Assembly: GCF_040882075.1 (NCBI RefSeq)
Contig: NZ_JBBEBZ010000171.1
Coordinates: forward strand, 7,166-71,165
Direction: 5' to 3'
Source: Nitriliruptor sp040882075
GTDB taxonomy: Bacteria > Actinomycetota > Nitriliruptoria > Nitriliruptorales > Nitriliruptoraceae
Length of the DNA stretch: 64,000 nucleotides
Positions within the stretch are counted from its first letter, which is position 1; every line of letters begins with the position of its first letter. The notes below the pieces were generated by a model. That model worked only from the letters and a program-made list of their open reading frames with translations. It was not told the origin of the DNA and did not search any database. A program made the translations under genes and the position numbers. Below are positions 8,802 through 17,105 of this stretch, in pieces.

Positions 8802-9779
8802 TCAGGGGGCCCGGTAACGCGCCCCGTCGCCGGTCCCCGTGCGCATCACCGCGCCAGCCTCGAAGAGGGCGTCGAGCTCACGTCGGACCTCGTCCTCGTC
8901 ACGGCCGAGCGCCCTCGCCAGGGAGCCGACCGCCCCCACGCGCTGGGCCCGCAGCTCGGCGAGCAGCAGCTCCTGGTCCGCAGCCTCGGCACCGTCACCT
9001 GCCGCCAGCCGCCACGCCGTCGCCGCCGCCTGCTCGATGAGCCGGACGAGCGGCCGCGGGTCATCGACCCCGGGAGGATCACCCAACTGACGCAGCAACG
9101 CCGCTGGATCCTGGACGGGGTGGGGGGCGAGCACCACCGCGTCGATGTCCCCGCGTGAGGCGTAGAGGCCGGCGGTGAGATCGAGGTCCGCCCCCGGATC
9201 CGGAGCGGCATCACCACGCACGGCGCGGAGCGCTCCGAGCAGCCGGTCCCGCGTGCGACCCCGCAGCAGGAGCAGCAGGAAGGGATCGCGCGCGAAGGCC
9301 GACCCCGCCGCGGCGTGCACCGCGGCGACGTGACGACACCAGCTGGTGCGCTCGGTGCAGGTGCACGACCGGCCAAGGTCGGCGGCGGTCGGGACCAGCG
9401 GGACACCGACGTCCGCCAGGACGTCGGCGGCTTCCTCGGGGAGCTGGCCGTCGAGCAGCGCCGCCGTGGATCGGACCTCCGACGCGAGCGCCGAGACCGC
9501 GGCGGCCCAGGCGTCGTCGTCGGGGACCGGCCAGGTCAGCTCGACGCGGTACGGGCTGACACGATCCTCGCGGACGCGGCCGGTGATCGTGCCGGGCCGG
9601 ATCTCGAGGTCGTGGACGCCTCCCCGACGGGCCGTGGCCTGCCCGCGCTGGACCCGCCGGGCGTTCCCGGCGCCGACGCTGGCGAGGAGGTCGAGCCAGC
9701 GGTCGGCGGCCCAGGTCGTCGACCGGGGAGGCGCGGCGACGGGCGGCTCCGGTGCGGGTGGTCGCGTCGGATCGGTCAC
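8802..9779 (-). CDS. SWIM zinc-finger protein, partner of the SNF2 helicase
   Basis: 325 residues from GTG 9779. The SWIM zinc site is complete: CTCTERTSWCRH supplies Cys139, Cys141, Cys148 and His150. SWIM proteins encoded next to bacterial SNF2 helicases are thought to form a DNA-associated complex with them; the role is unproven. The C-terminal part ends in a winged-helix-like stretch (RALGRDEDEVRRELDALFEA). The start overlaps the helicase stop (GTGA), so the pair is co-translated. Confidence 0.88.
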   Translation of the reverse strand: MTDPTRPPAPEPPVAAPPRSTTWAADRWLDLLASVGAGNARRVQRGQATARRGGVHDLEIRPGTITGRVREDRVSPYRVELTWPVPDDDAWAAAVSALASEVRSTAALLDGQLPEEAADVLADVGVPLVPTAADLGRSCTCTERTSWCRHVAAVHAAAGSAFARDPFLLLLLRGRTRDRLLGALRAVRGDAAPDPGADLDLTAGLYASRGDIDAVVLAPHPVQDPAALLRQLGDPPGVDDPRPLVRLIEQAAATAWRLAAGDGAEAADQELLLAELRAQRVGAVGSLARALGRDEDEVRRELDALFEAGAVMRTGTGDGARYRAP

Positions 9780-12700
9780 GCTCGACCGCCCGGGATCGCG
9801 GTCAGCGTGGGCCGTCCGAGGGGTGGCATCGGCGTGGGCTCATCCTCGTCGTCGTCGTCAGCGAGGTCGGTGGAGGACAGCTCGACCAGCTCGCGCAGTT
9901 GGGTGTCGTCGAGCTCGGTGAGCCAGGTCTCGCCAGCCTCGACGACGGCGTCCGCGAGCGCACGCTTGCGGTCGAGCAGGTCGGCGATCCGGTCCTCGAT
10001 GGTCCCCCCCGTGACGAGGGTGTGCACGGTCACGGTGCGGGTCTGACCGATCCGGTGCGCCCGGTCGGTCGCCTGGTCCTCGACGGCCGGGTTCCACCAG
10101 CGGTCGAAGTGCACGACGTGGCTGGCGCGGGTCAGGTTCAGGCCGGTCCCACCGGCACGGAGGGACACCAGCAGGATCGGCGGCGCGTCCTCGTCCTCCT
10201 GGAACCGAGCCACCATCGTGTCACGGGCGGCGAGCGGCACGCCGCCGTGGAGGAACGGCACCTCGGGCAGGCCGAGCGTCGTCGCCAGGTGCCGGGCCAG
10301 CAGGAGCCCCATCTCGCGGAACTGCGTGAACACCAGCGCCCGCTCGCCACCGTCGACGACCTCGCCGAGCACCTCGGTGACGCGCGCGAGCTTGCCGGAG
10401 CGTCCCTCGAGCCGGTCGGCACCGGTGCGCGGGTCGGTGCCGTCCCGCAGGTACTGGGCCGGGTGGTTGCAGATCTGTTTCAGGGCGGTCAGGAGGGCGA
10501 GGATGCGGCCACGGCGCTCGAACGCGGTGGCGCCGAGCCCGGCACCCCCGAAGGCGTTGTCGATCGCCGCCTGGTAGAGCGCAGCCTGCTCGCGGGTGAG
10601 CGAGCACGCCACGGTCAGCTCCTGCTTCGGCGGGAGGTCGACCGCGACCTCCGGGTCGGACTTGAGCCGCCGGAGCACGAACGGCGCCACGAGCTGGCGC
10701 AGCCGGGAGGCCGCGTGCTCGTCGTGCCAGCGCTCGACCGGCACGGCGAACCGTTCGTTGAAGGCCCGCTGCGAACCGAGCAGCCCCGGGTTGGTGACGT
10801 CGACGATCGCCCACAGCTCGGACAACCGGTTCTCGATGGGTGTCCCCGTCATCGCGATCCGGGTCCGGGCCTCGAGGGACCGGGCCGCCCTGGCGCCCTT
10901 CGACGACGGGTTCTTGATCTGCTGTGCCTCGTCGAGGACGACGACGTCCCAGTCGACGCTCTCGAGCAGGCCGATGTCCCGGCGCAGCAGCGCGTACGAG
11001 GTCACCACGACGGTGCCGGGTCGGAACGAGCGCCGGGTGACGGCACGTTCGGGGCCGTGGTGACGCACGACGTCGACGTCCGGCGCGAACCGGGCGAACT
11101 CGCGCTCCCAGTTGCCGACCACCGACGTCGGGCAGACCACCAGGTGGGGGCGATCCTGCGTGCGCGCCGCCAGCAGCGCGATCGCCATGATGGTCTTGCC
11201 GAGGCCCATCTGGTCGGCGAGCACCCCACCGAGCCCGAGCTCGGACAACCGCTGCATCCAGGCGATCCCGCGCTCCTGGTAGGGCCGCAGTTCACCCTGG
11301 AAGTCGACGATGTGCGCGTCACCGGGAGCGTCCGCGGTCCGGAGCTGTTCGAGCAACCGGCCGAGGTCGCCGTCCGCCACGGTCTCGACCCAACCGAGAT
11401 CGTCGACGTAGGTCTGGCCGGACAGCGCTGCCGCGAGCGCTTCGGTGAGCTCGAGGGAAGCCGACGAACCCGCGAGCTCGGCCAGCCGATCGGTCTCGTC
11501 GTGGTCGACGCGGACCCAGGTCCCCCGCCACCGGACCAACGGCTGTTTGAGCGCCACGATGTCCGCGAACTCCTCGGCGGACAGGGTGTCGTCGCCGAGC
11601 GCCACCTCGTAGGCCAGGTCGGTCAGCGACGTGAGCCCGAGCGGCGCGGCCCCCTCGACCCGCGGGGCGGTCGGTGTCGCCCGACCGATCCGCACCCGCA
11701 GACGCAGCCGCTGCTCCCCGGCCTGACGGAGCTCGGCGGGGACCTGGACGCCGATGCCACCGGCCGCCAGGGCGTCGGTCCCGCCGGCGAGCAGATCCGC
11801 GACCTCCCCGCCGGCGAGGTCGAGACCGACGGGTCGGACCTCGGACAGGCTGCGATCGATCGGGGCGAACAGGCGAGCGGCGACCGCAAGCCCTCGGACG
11901 AGCACCGCCTCGGCATCGTCCACGCGACGTCCTGCGAGGTCGAGCCCGCGGCCCGCGCCGTCCCAGACCTCCTCCGCCGCGGCGGTGACGTCGGGGTCGT
12001 CGGTCGACTGCAGCAGGTAGCTGAGGCGCCACGGCTCGTCGGTCGCGCCGAGCCGGTCCGCGCTCCCGTCGGAGGTGTCCGCGATCGGCGGTGGCCGCAG
12101 CCGCACCGCCAACCGTGCCGGAGCCCCGTGGTCCCGGCCGAGCAAGGGCGCCGACCAGTCCTCGACCTCCTCGGCGAGGTCGTCGACACCGATGCGGAGG
12201 TGGGCGACGGTCGGATCGGCGGCGGTCAGGGCGTCGGCCCACATCTCGGGCCACGGCCGCCGCGGGCCGCGGCGACGGGGATCGAGCAACGGGCGTCGTC
12301 CCTCGCGGGCGCACGCGTCGGCGACCGCGTCGACGAAGGCGAGCAGCAGCTCCTCGGCGCCCCAGAGCCGTCCGTCGGGACGCCGCAGGGCGTGGGCGGC
12401 GACCGGGAGGGCCGCCGCGAGCTGGGCGAGCCTGGCATCGCCGTCCGCAGCGACCCGCCAGTACCCACGACCCGTCCCGGGCGCCGTCGCGGACCGGAAC
12501 GTCGGCAGGATGCGGCCCGCTGCGACGAGCTCGAGCGCCAGCTTCGCCGCCGCCGACCACCCGAGCACCGCGGCTGAGGGCCGCCGCCACGCCGGCCAGT
12601 CCGCTCCGGGCGGCAACGTCGCGAGCCGCCGTACGGCGGGCAGGACGGGGATCAGCTGCGCCGGCTGGTCCACGGGCCCGAGGCCGCCGTCGACCGGCTG

Positions 12701-12850
12701 CACGGTGGCGAGCGACCCGGACTCACCCGCAGGCAGGCCGAGGTCGTGCACAGCGGTGGCCAGGTCGTCCCCATCCGGGCACCACACGGCGAAGCTGCCA
12801 CCGGCCGGGACGAGGTCGGAGGGGACGAAGGTGAGCTGCGGACGGGTCAC
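9776..12850 (-). CDS. SNF2-family DEAD/DEAH-box ATPase (helicase-like)
   Basis: 1024 residues from GTG 12850. The first 450 residues form the bacterial SNF2-associated N-terminal region. The ATPase core follows with Walker A DQMGLGKTIMAIALL (about residue 545), the DEAQ box VVLDEAQQIKN (about 638), MTGTPIENRLSELW, and the C-terminal helicase motifs SLRAGGTGLNLT and DRAHRIGQTRTV. It should be a DNA translocase or remodeller, probably acting in repair or transcription restart together with the SWIM protein. A longer in-frame extension to 14176 is antisense to the protease gene and is not real. Confidence 0.93.
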   Translation of the reverse strand: MTRPQLTFVPSDLVPAGGSFAVWCPDGDDLATAVHDLGLPAGESGSLATVQPVDGGLGPVDQPAQLIPVLPAVRRLATLPPGADWPAWRRPSAAVLGWSAAAKLALELVAAGRILPTFRSATAPGTGRGYWRVAADGDARLAQLAAALPVAAHALRRPDGRLWGAEELLLAFVDAVADACAREGRRPLLDPRRRGPRRPWPEMWADALTAADPTVAHLRIGVDDLAEEVEDWSAPLLGRDHGAPARLAVRLRPPPIADTSDGSADRLGATDEPWRLSYLLQSTDDPDVTAAAEEVWDGAGRGLDLAGRRVDDAEAVLVRGLAVAARLFAPIDRSLSEVRPVGLDLAGGEVADLLAGGTDALAAGGIGVQVPAELRQAGEQRLRLRVRIGRATPTAPRVEGAAPLGLTSLTDLAYEVALGDDTLSAEEFADIVALKQPLVRWRGTWVRVDHDETDRLAELAGSSASLELTEALAAALSGQTYVDDLGWVETVADGDLGRLLEQLRTADAPGDAHIVDFQGELRPYQERGIAWMQRLSELGLGGVLADQMGLGKTIMAIALLAARTQDRPHLVVCPTSVVGNWEREFARFAPDVDVVRHHGPERAVTRRSFRPGTVVVTSYALLRRDIGLLESVDWDVVVLDEAQQIKNPSSKGARAARSLEARTRIAMTGTPIENRLSELWAIVDVTNPGLLGSQRAFNERFAVPVERWHDEHAASRLRQLVAPFVLRRLKSDPEVAVDLPPKQELTVACSLTREQAALYQAAIDNAFGGAGLGATAFERRGRILALLTALKQICNHPAQYLRDGTDPRTGADRLEGRSGKLARVTEVLGEVVDGGERALVFTQFREMGLLLARHLATTLGLPEVPFLHGGVPLAARDTMVARFQEDEDAPPILLVSLRAGGTGLNLTRASHVVHFDRWWNPAVEDQATDRAHRIGQTRTVTVHTLVTGGTIEDRIADLLDRKRALADAVVEAGETWLTELDDTQLRELVELSSTDLADDDDEDEPTPMPPLGRPTLTAIPGGRA

Positions 12851-13075
12851 CCGGTCTCCTCGGTCGGCCGTGCACGGTGCCGGGAGGCGTCCCGGCGCTC
12901 CCGTCACCGCACGGGAGCCGTCCATCGTACGTGTTCGGCGCTCGGCCCCCGACGGCCGGGGCCGGTCCACTCGGCCGTGCCCCGAACCCCGTACGTTCGT
13001 TGCTCCGAACGACGGGTGGACACCGACGACGGCGTCCGGATCACCACCGTCGACCACCGAGCGCAGGAGGGCACC

Positions 13076-13336
13076 GTGAACGACACCGACACCACCGTCC
13101 TGACGCGCCGCCCCGAGACCGATCACCCCAGCATCACCTGGCTCGAGGACGAGTTCCCGGGGTGGGAGGTCAGCATCGGTGCCACCTCCGGGTGGGGCCG
13201 CGAGGAGCTGCGGACGCTGTGGGTCGCTCGCCAGCCGGGCCACCACCCGCAGGCCGAGCTGTCCGCCGCGAAGCTGCACACCCGGCTGACCGACTACCTC
13301 GCCCGTGAAGCGCGCCGCAGGGGGCTGGCGTCCTGA
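13076..13336 (+). CDS. Small conserved-type hypothetical protein
   Basis: 86 residues from GTG 13076, supported by AGGAGG at 13065-13070. Trp-rich and charged (ITWLEDEFPGWEVSIG, LRTLWVARQPGHHPQAE) with a basic helical end. No membrane segment or known motif is visible. The gene stands alone between the divergent helicase gene and the MarP-like protease gene. Function unknown. Confidence 0.7.
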   Translation: MNDTDTTVLTRRPETDHPSITWLEDEFPGWEVSIGATSGWGREELRTLWVARQPGHHPQAELSAAKLHTRLTDYLAREARRRGLAS

Positions 13337-13375
13337 GCGGCTGCTGCGCGGCACCGGGTCCCGCGCTCCGTCGCC

Positions 13376-13381
13376 TACCGT
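13376..13381 (+). promoter_or_regulatory. -10-like TACCGT, probable leaderless promoter
   Basis: TACCGT ends seven bases before GTG 13389. With normal -10 spacing the transcript would start at or next to the start codon, so the protease mRNA is probably leaderless. Confidence 0.45.
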
Positions 13382-13388
13382 TCCGCGG

Positions 13389-14549
13389 GTGAACCTCCTC
13401 GACGCGCTCCTCCTGGTCGCCATCACGATCGCGGTGGCGACCGGTCTACGCCTCGGTTTCGTGGCGCGCGCCGCCTCGTTCCTCGGCCTCGCGGCCGGGT
13501 TGGGGCTGGCGACCCTGACCGTTCCGTACGCGATGTCGATCACCGGCGACCGCCAGGCCCCGGTGCGGTTGTTCGTCGGCTTGCTCGTGCTCGCGGTCAC
13601 CGTCACCGTGGTCGCGACCCTCTTCCAGGCCGTGGGCATCCGCGTGCGGCGCACCGTGGCCGCTTCGCAGCTGTCGTCGCTGGACCGCGGCGCCGGGGCC
13701 CTGGCCGGCGTCGCGATCGTCCTCCTCTTCGTCTGGCTGGCGATCCCCGCTGCATCGGTCGTGCCCGGCTCGATCGCGACGCAGGTGCGCAGCAGCGCCG
13801 TCGTCGAGGCGGTGACCAACCTCACGCCCCCGCCACCGGACACCGTCCAGGCGCTGCGCAACATCGTGACGACCAGCCGGTTCCCCGAGGTCTTCGCCGA
13901 CCTGCAACCGGCCCCGATCACCGGGCCTCCCCCGTCGGAGGTCCCGATCGATGCGGCGGTCGTCGAACGGGCCACGGCGTCCACCGTCAACGTCGAAGCC
14001 GACGGGTGCGGCCGTCGGTTCGAGGGCAGCGGGTTCACGGTGGCACCCGGCGTCGTGGTCACCAACGCCCACGTCGTGGCCGGGGCGGACGTCGTCGAGG
14101 TCCGGACACCGGACGGTCCGCTCCTGGCGGCACGGGTCGTGGTCTTCGACCCCGACCGCGACCTCGCGGTCCTCACCGTGGGTGAGCTCGGCCAGGAACC
14201 GCTCGAGCTCGGGACGATCGAGGTCGGCTCGGCCGGGGTCGTGATCGGCTACCCCGGCGGGCAGGACACCCCACGCGTCGCACCGGTCGAGATCCGCGAC
14301 CGGCGCACCGCCATCGGTCGTGACATCTACGGCCGCGAGCGCACCGAGCGTGAGGTCCTCTTCCTCGCGGCCGAACTGCAGCAGGGCGACTCGGGGTCGC
14401 CGGTGATCGACGCCTCGGGACAGGTCGTCGGGGTGACCTTCGCGATCAGCCCGGACCGCTCCACCGCGGCCTTCGCCCTCGACCGTCCCGAGCTCGACGC
14501 GGTGCTCGCCGCCGAGCAGCGGCCCGGGTTCACCGGACCCTGCATCTGA
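13389..14549 (+). CDS. MarP-like membrane serine protease (CvpA domain plus trypsin-like domain)
   Basis: 386 residues. Four N-terminal transmembrane helices in a CvpA-type domain (about 1-150) anchor an extracytoplasmic trypsin-fold protease. The catalytic triad is intact: His228 in TNAHVV, Asp258 in DPDRDLAVL and Ser335 in QQGDSGSPV. This architecture is that of mycobacterial MarP (acid resistance protease), which acts in the periplasm on cell-wall enzymes under acid or oxidative stress. It ends shortly before an MFS remnant. Confidence 0.9.
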   Translation: MNLLDALLLVAITIAVATGLRLGFVARAASFLGLAAGLGLATLTVPYAMSITGDRQAPVRLFVGLLVLAVTVTVVATLFQAVGIRVRRTVAASQLSSLDRGAGALAGVAIVLLFVWLAIPAASVVPGSIATQVRSSAVVEAVTNLTPPPPDTVQALRNIVTTSRFPEVFADLQPAPITGPPPSEVPIDAAVVERATASTVNVEADGCGRRFEGSGFTVAPGVVVTNAHVVAGADVVEVRTPDGPLLAARVVVFDPDRDLAVLTVGELGQEPLELGTIEVGSAGVVIGYPGGQDTPRVAPVEIRDRRTAIGRDIYGRERTEREVLFLAAELQQGDSGSPVIDASGQVVGVTFAISPDRSTAAFALDRPELDAVLAAEQRPGFTGPCI

Positions 14550-14569
14550 ACGGCGACGGCATCATCAAG

Positions 14570-14728
14570 GTGGCGCTCGTGGTGGTCTCGTTCCGGCAGC
14601 GCGTGACCCCCGACCGGCTCCTCGGGCGGGTCGACGCCGGGTTCCGTCTGCTCGCGTGGGGGACGATGCCGCTCGGGGCCGACCTCGACGCGGCCGACGT
14701 CGTGGAAGCGCCGAATCCCCTCAGCTGA
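14570..14728 (+). pseudogene. MFS transporter fragment
   Basis: The plus-strand reading VVVSFRQRVTPDRLLGRVDA followed by GFRLLAWGTMPLGA matches the conserved loop and helix start of major-facilitator exporters of the EntS/tetracycline type. Similarity stops after GTMPLGA, and the frame reaches TGA 14726 within 15 codons. No start codon or other helices are present, so this is a decayed remnant between the protease and hemolysin III genes. Confidence 0.75.
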
Positions 14729-15443
14729 CCCGCCGCGCGAGGTCGGCGATCATCACCGCGTGGGTCGCGACGGCGAGGATCACGAGCAGGTGGAACAGCT
14801 CGTGGTACCCGAAGTGGCCGGGGACCGGGTCGGGGCGTCGCAGCCCCACGATGATCGCGCCGGCCGTGTAGAGGGCGCCACCGAGCAGGAGGAGGGCCAC
14901 GCTGGCCCACCCCGCGCTGCCGACCAGCCACGGCAGGACCGCCACGGGTGTCCACCCGAGGGTGAGGTAGATGGCGTTGCTGAACCCGCGCGGTGGCGCG
15001 AACGGCAACCACTCGAGGACGATGCCGAGACCGGCACCGACGACCGCGATGGTGACGAGCGCGACCCGCGGGTGCCCCTCGAGACCGAGGAGGCCGAGGG
15101 CGACGCCGGTGCCGCCGATCGCCAGGAAGATCCCGGTGTGATCGAGGCGGACGAGCCGTTCGGTCGCCTGGTGCGACCACCGCCGGAGGTGCAGCACCCC
15201 GCTGGCCGTGAACATGAGGGCGACGCCCCAGGCGAAGGCCGCGACCGCGATCCGTTCGCGGCCGGCGGGCGTGATGGCCGTCCAGATCGCGGCAGTCGGC
15301 AACGTGGCCAGCGCGGCGGCCAGGTGCGACCGCCCCCGGGCGGTGGGGCGAGGCGCGTCGACGAAGCGCGCCGTCGAGGCGGAGCGCGCCAGGACCGCGC
15401 GCCGTGCGGCGTCGGGCGGATCGGTAGCGCGTCGGGCGTCCAC
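14721..15443 (-). CDS. Hemolysin III family (PAQR-like) membrane protein
   Basis: 240 residues with seven predicted membrane helices after a 45-residue cytoplasmic N-terminus. The family's metal-site residues are in place: Ser and His in ASGVLHLRRW, the LDHTGIF motif, and GYHELFHLLVILAVATHAVM near the C-terminus. Members are related to adiponectin/progestin receptors and may have lipid hydrolase activity; the physiological role is unclear. The stop overlaps the end of the MFS remnant by a few bases. Confidence 0.88.
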   Translation of the reverse strand: MDARRATDPPDAARRAVLARSASTARFVDAPRPTARGRSHLAAALATLPTAAIWTAITPAGRERIAVAAFAWGVALMFTASGVLHLRRWSHQATERLVRLDHTGIFLAIGGTGVALGLLGLEGHPRVALVTIAVVGAGLGIVLEWLPFAPPRGFSNAIYLTLGWTPVAVLPWLVGSAGWASVALLLLGGALYTAGAIIVGLRRPDPVPGHFGYHELFHLLVILAVATHAVMIADLARRVS

Positions 15444-15450
15444 GCGCCGG

Positions 15451-15456
15451 ACGCTA
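15451..15456 (-). promoter_or_regulatory. -10-like TAGCGT, probable leaderless promoter
   Basis: On the minus strand TAGCGT ends seven bases before the hemolysin III GTG at 15443, so the transcript probably begins at the start codon. Confidence 0.45.
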
Positions 15457-15467
15457 CCCCGTCCCGC

Positions 15468-17003
15468 TCACCCCTTGATCTGGCTGTCCTCGCCCTCCCA
15501 GAACGGGGCTCGGAGCTTGAACTTCTGGAGCTTGCCGGTCGCGGTCCGGTCGAGTGCGTCGCGGAACTCGATCGCGGTCGGGCACTTGTAGTGGGCCAGC
15601 CGCTCCCGGCAGTGGTCGATCAGCTCCCGCTCGCTGACCTCCTGCCCCTCCGCACGTACGACCAGCGCGACCACGGTCTCGCCCCACCGTTCGTGCGGGA
15701 CACCGATCACGGCCACCTCGGCGACGCCCGGGTGGGCGTGCAGGGTGTCCTCCACCTCGATCGAGGACACGTTCTCCCCACCGGAGATGATCACGTCCTT
15801 CTTGCGGTCGACGATCGACAGGTACCCCTCGTCATCGATGGCACCGCCGTCGCCGGTGTGGAACCAACCGTCGCGCAGGGCTTCGACGGACGCGTCGGGC
15901 TGCTCCCAGTACCCGGCGAGGATGTGGTTGCCGCGGGCGAGGATCTCCCCCTCGTCATCCACGGCGATGTCGATCCCCACGGCGGGGACCCCGGCTCGGA
16001 CCAGCTTGGCCGCACGGTCCGCGGGCGACAGCTCGTCCCACTCCACCCGGGTGCGGTTGATGGTCAGCAGCGGTGCGGTCTCGGTGAGGCCGTAGAGCTG
16101 GACGAACTCCCAGCCGAGCTCGGTCTCGACCCGTTCGATGGTGCGCGTCGGTGGTGGCGCACCTGCCACCACGATCCGGACGCGGCCGCGCCCCGGCACC
16201 TCGTCGAGGTCCGCGGCGGCGTCGAGCACCATGGCCACCACGGCCGGGGCACCGCACAGCAGGGTCACGCCGTGCTCGGCGACGCGGCGCAGGATCTCGT
16301 ACCCATCGACCTCGCGGAGCACGATCTGCGGGACCCCCATCGCCGTGACCGCGAACGGCATCCCCCAGCCGTTGGCGTGGAACATCGGCAGCGTGTGCAG
16401 GTAGACGTCGCGGTCGCTGACCCCCACGTGCCAGCCGAAGGTGGCCGCGTTGAGCCAGAGGTTGCGGTGCGTCATCTGCACGCCCTTCGGGCGCGCCGTG
16501 GTCCCCGAGGTGTAGTTGATCGTCGCCGTCGCGTCCTCGTCGGGTTCCGCCCACGGCCGCGGTTCGACACCTCGCCGGAAGATGCGGTCGTCGTCACGCC
16601 CGAGCACGAAGCGGTGCTCGACATCGAGATCGGCGCAGACGTCCTCGAGATCGGGGTCGACGAGCAGGACGCGGGCCCCGCTGTGCTCGAGGATGTAACC
16701 GACCTCCTCGGGGTTCAGCCGGAAGTTCACCGGCACGAGCACGCGACCGGACGCGCAGACGCCGAAGAAGCTGGTCAGCAACCGCCCCGCGTTGTGGCTG
16801 ACCACCGCGACCCGATCACCGACCTCGATGCCGAGCGCGTCGAGCCCCGCAGCTTGCGCACGCGCCAGCTCACCGAGCTCGCGGTAGCTCAGGCTGCCGA
16901 GGGAGGGCGCCGGTTGCTCCGGTTCGTCCACGACGCCGATCCGGTCGGGGTAGACCCGCTCGGCGCGAGCGAGGTGGTCGGCGACGGTCAACGGTGTGCG
17001 CAC
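15468..17003 (-). CDS. Acyl-CoA synthetase (AMP-forming), fatty-acid type
   Basis: 511 residues. ANL-superfamily ligase that activates a carboxylic acid as acyl-AMP and then acyl-CoA. The AMP-binding P-loop reads INYTSGTTARPKGVQMTHRN, followed by LYGLTETAPLLTINR, DGWFHTGDGGAIDDEGYLSI and the C-terminal DRKKDVIISGGENVSSIEVE. The catalytic lysine loop (GKLQKF) is retained. Length and motifs fit the medium/long-chain or aryl-acid ligases of the FadD-like group; the substrate cannot be set from sequence. Single gene. Confidence 0.92.
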   Translation of the reverse strand: MRTPLTVADHLARAERVYPDRIGVVDEPEQPAPSLGSLSYRELGELARAQAAGLDALGIEVGDRVAVVSHNAGRLLTSFFGVCASGRVLVPVNFRLNPEEVGYILEHSGARVLLVDPDLEDVCADLDVEHRFVLGRDDDRIFRRGVEPRPWAEPDEDATATINYTSGTTARPKGVQMTHRNLWLNAATFGWHVGVSDRDVYLHTLPMFHANGWGMPFAVTAMGVPQIVLREVDGYEILRRVAEHGVTLLCGAPAVVAMVLDAAADLDEVPGRGRVRIVVAGAPPPTRTIERVETELGWEFVQLYGLTETAPLLTINRTRVEWDELSPADRAAKLVRAGVPAVGIDIAVDDEGEILARGNHILAGYWEQPDASVEALRDGWFHTGDGGAIDDEGYLSIVDRKKDVIISGGENVSSIEVEDTLHAHPGVAEVAVIGVPHERWGETVVALVVRAEGQEVSERELIDHCRERLAHYKCPTAIEFRDALDRTATGKLQKFKLRAPFWEGEDSQIKG

Positions 17004-17105
17004 GGTGGGCTCCCAGCGCCGGGGGGGGGCCGGTCGCCACGGGCACGGGGCGCGCGGCGACCGGACGGAGGCCAGAACCTACGACCGGTTCGCGGCTCGT
17101 GTCGG

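Noticed and set aside
9752..12577. Plus-strand frame of 941 codons
   Set aside because: Shadow of the SNF2 helicase gene on the opposite strand.
12851..14176. Upstream extension of the SNF2 helicase to 14176
   Set aside because: It crosses the real MarP-like gene on the other strand and reads as Arg/Thr-rich noise; GTG 12850 is a better start.
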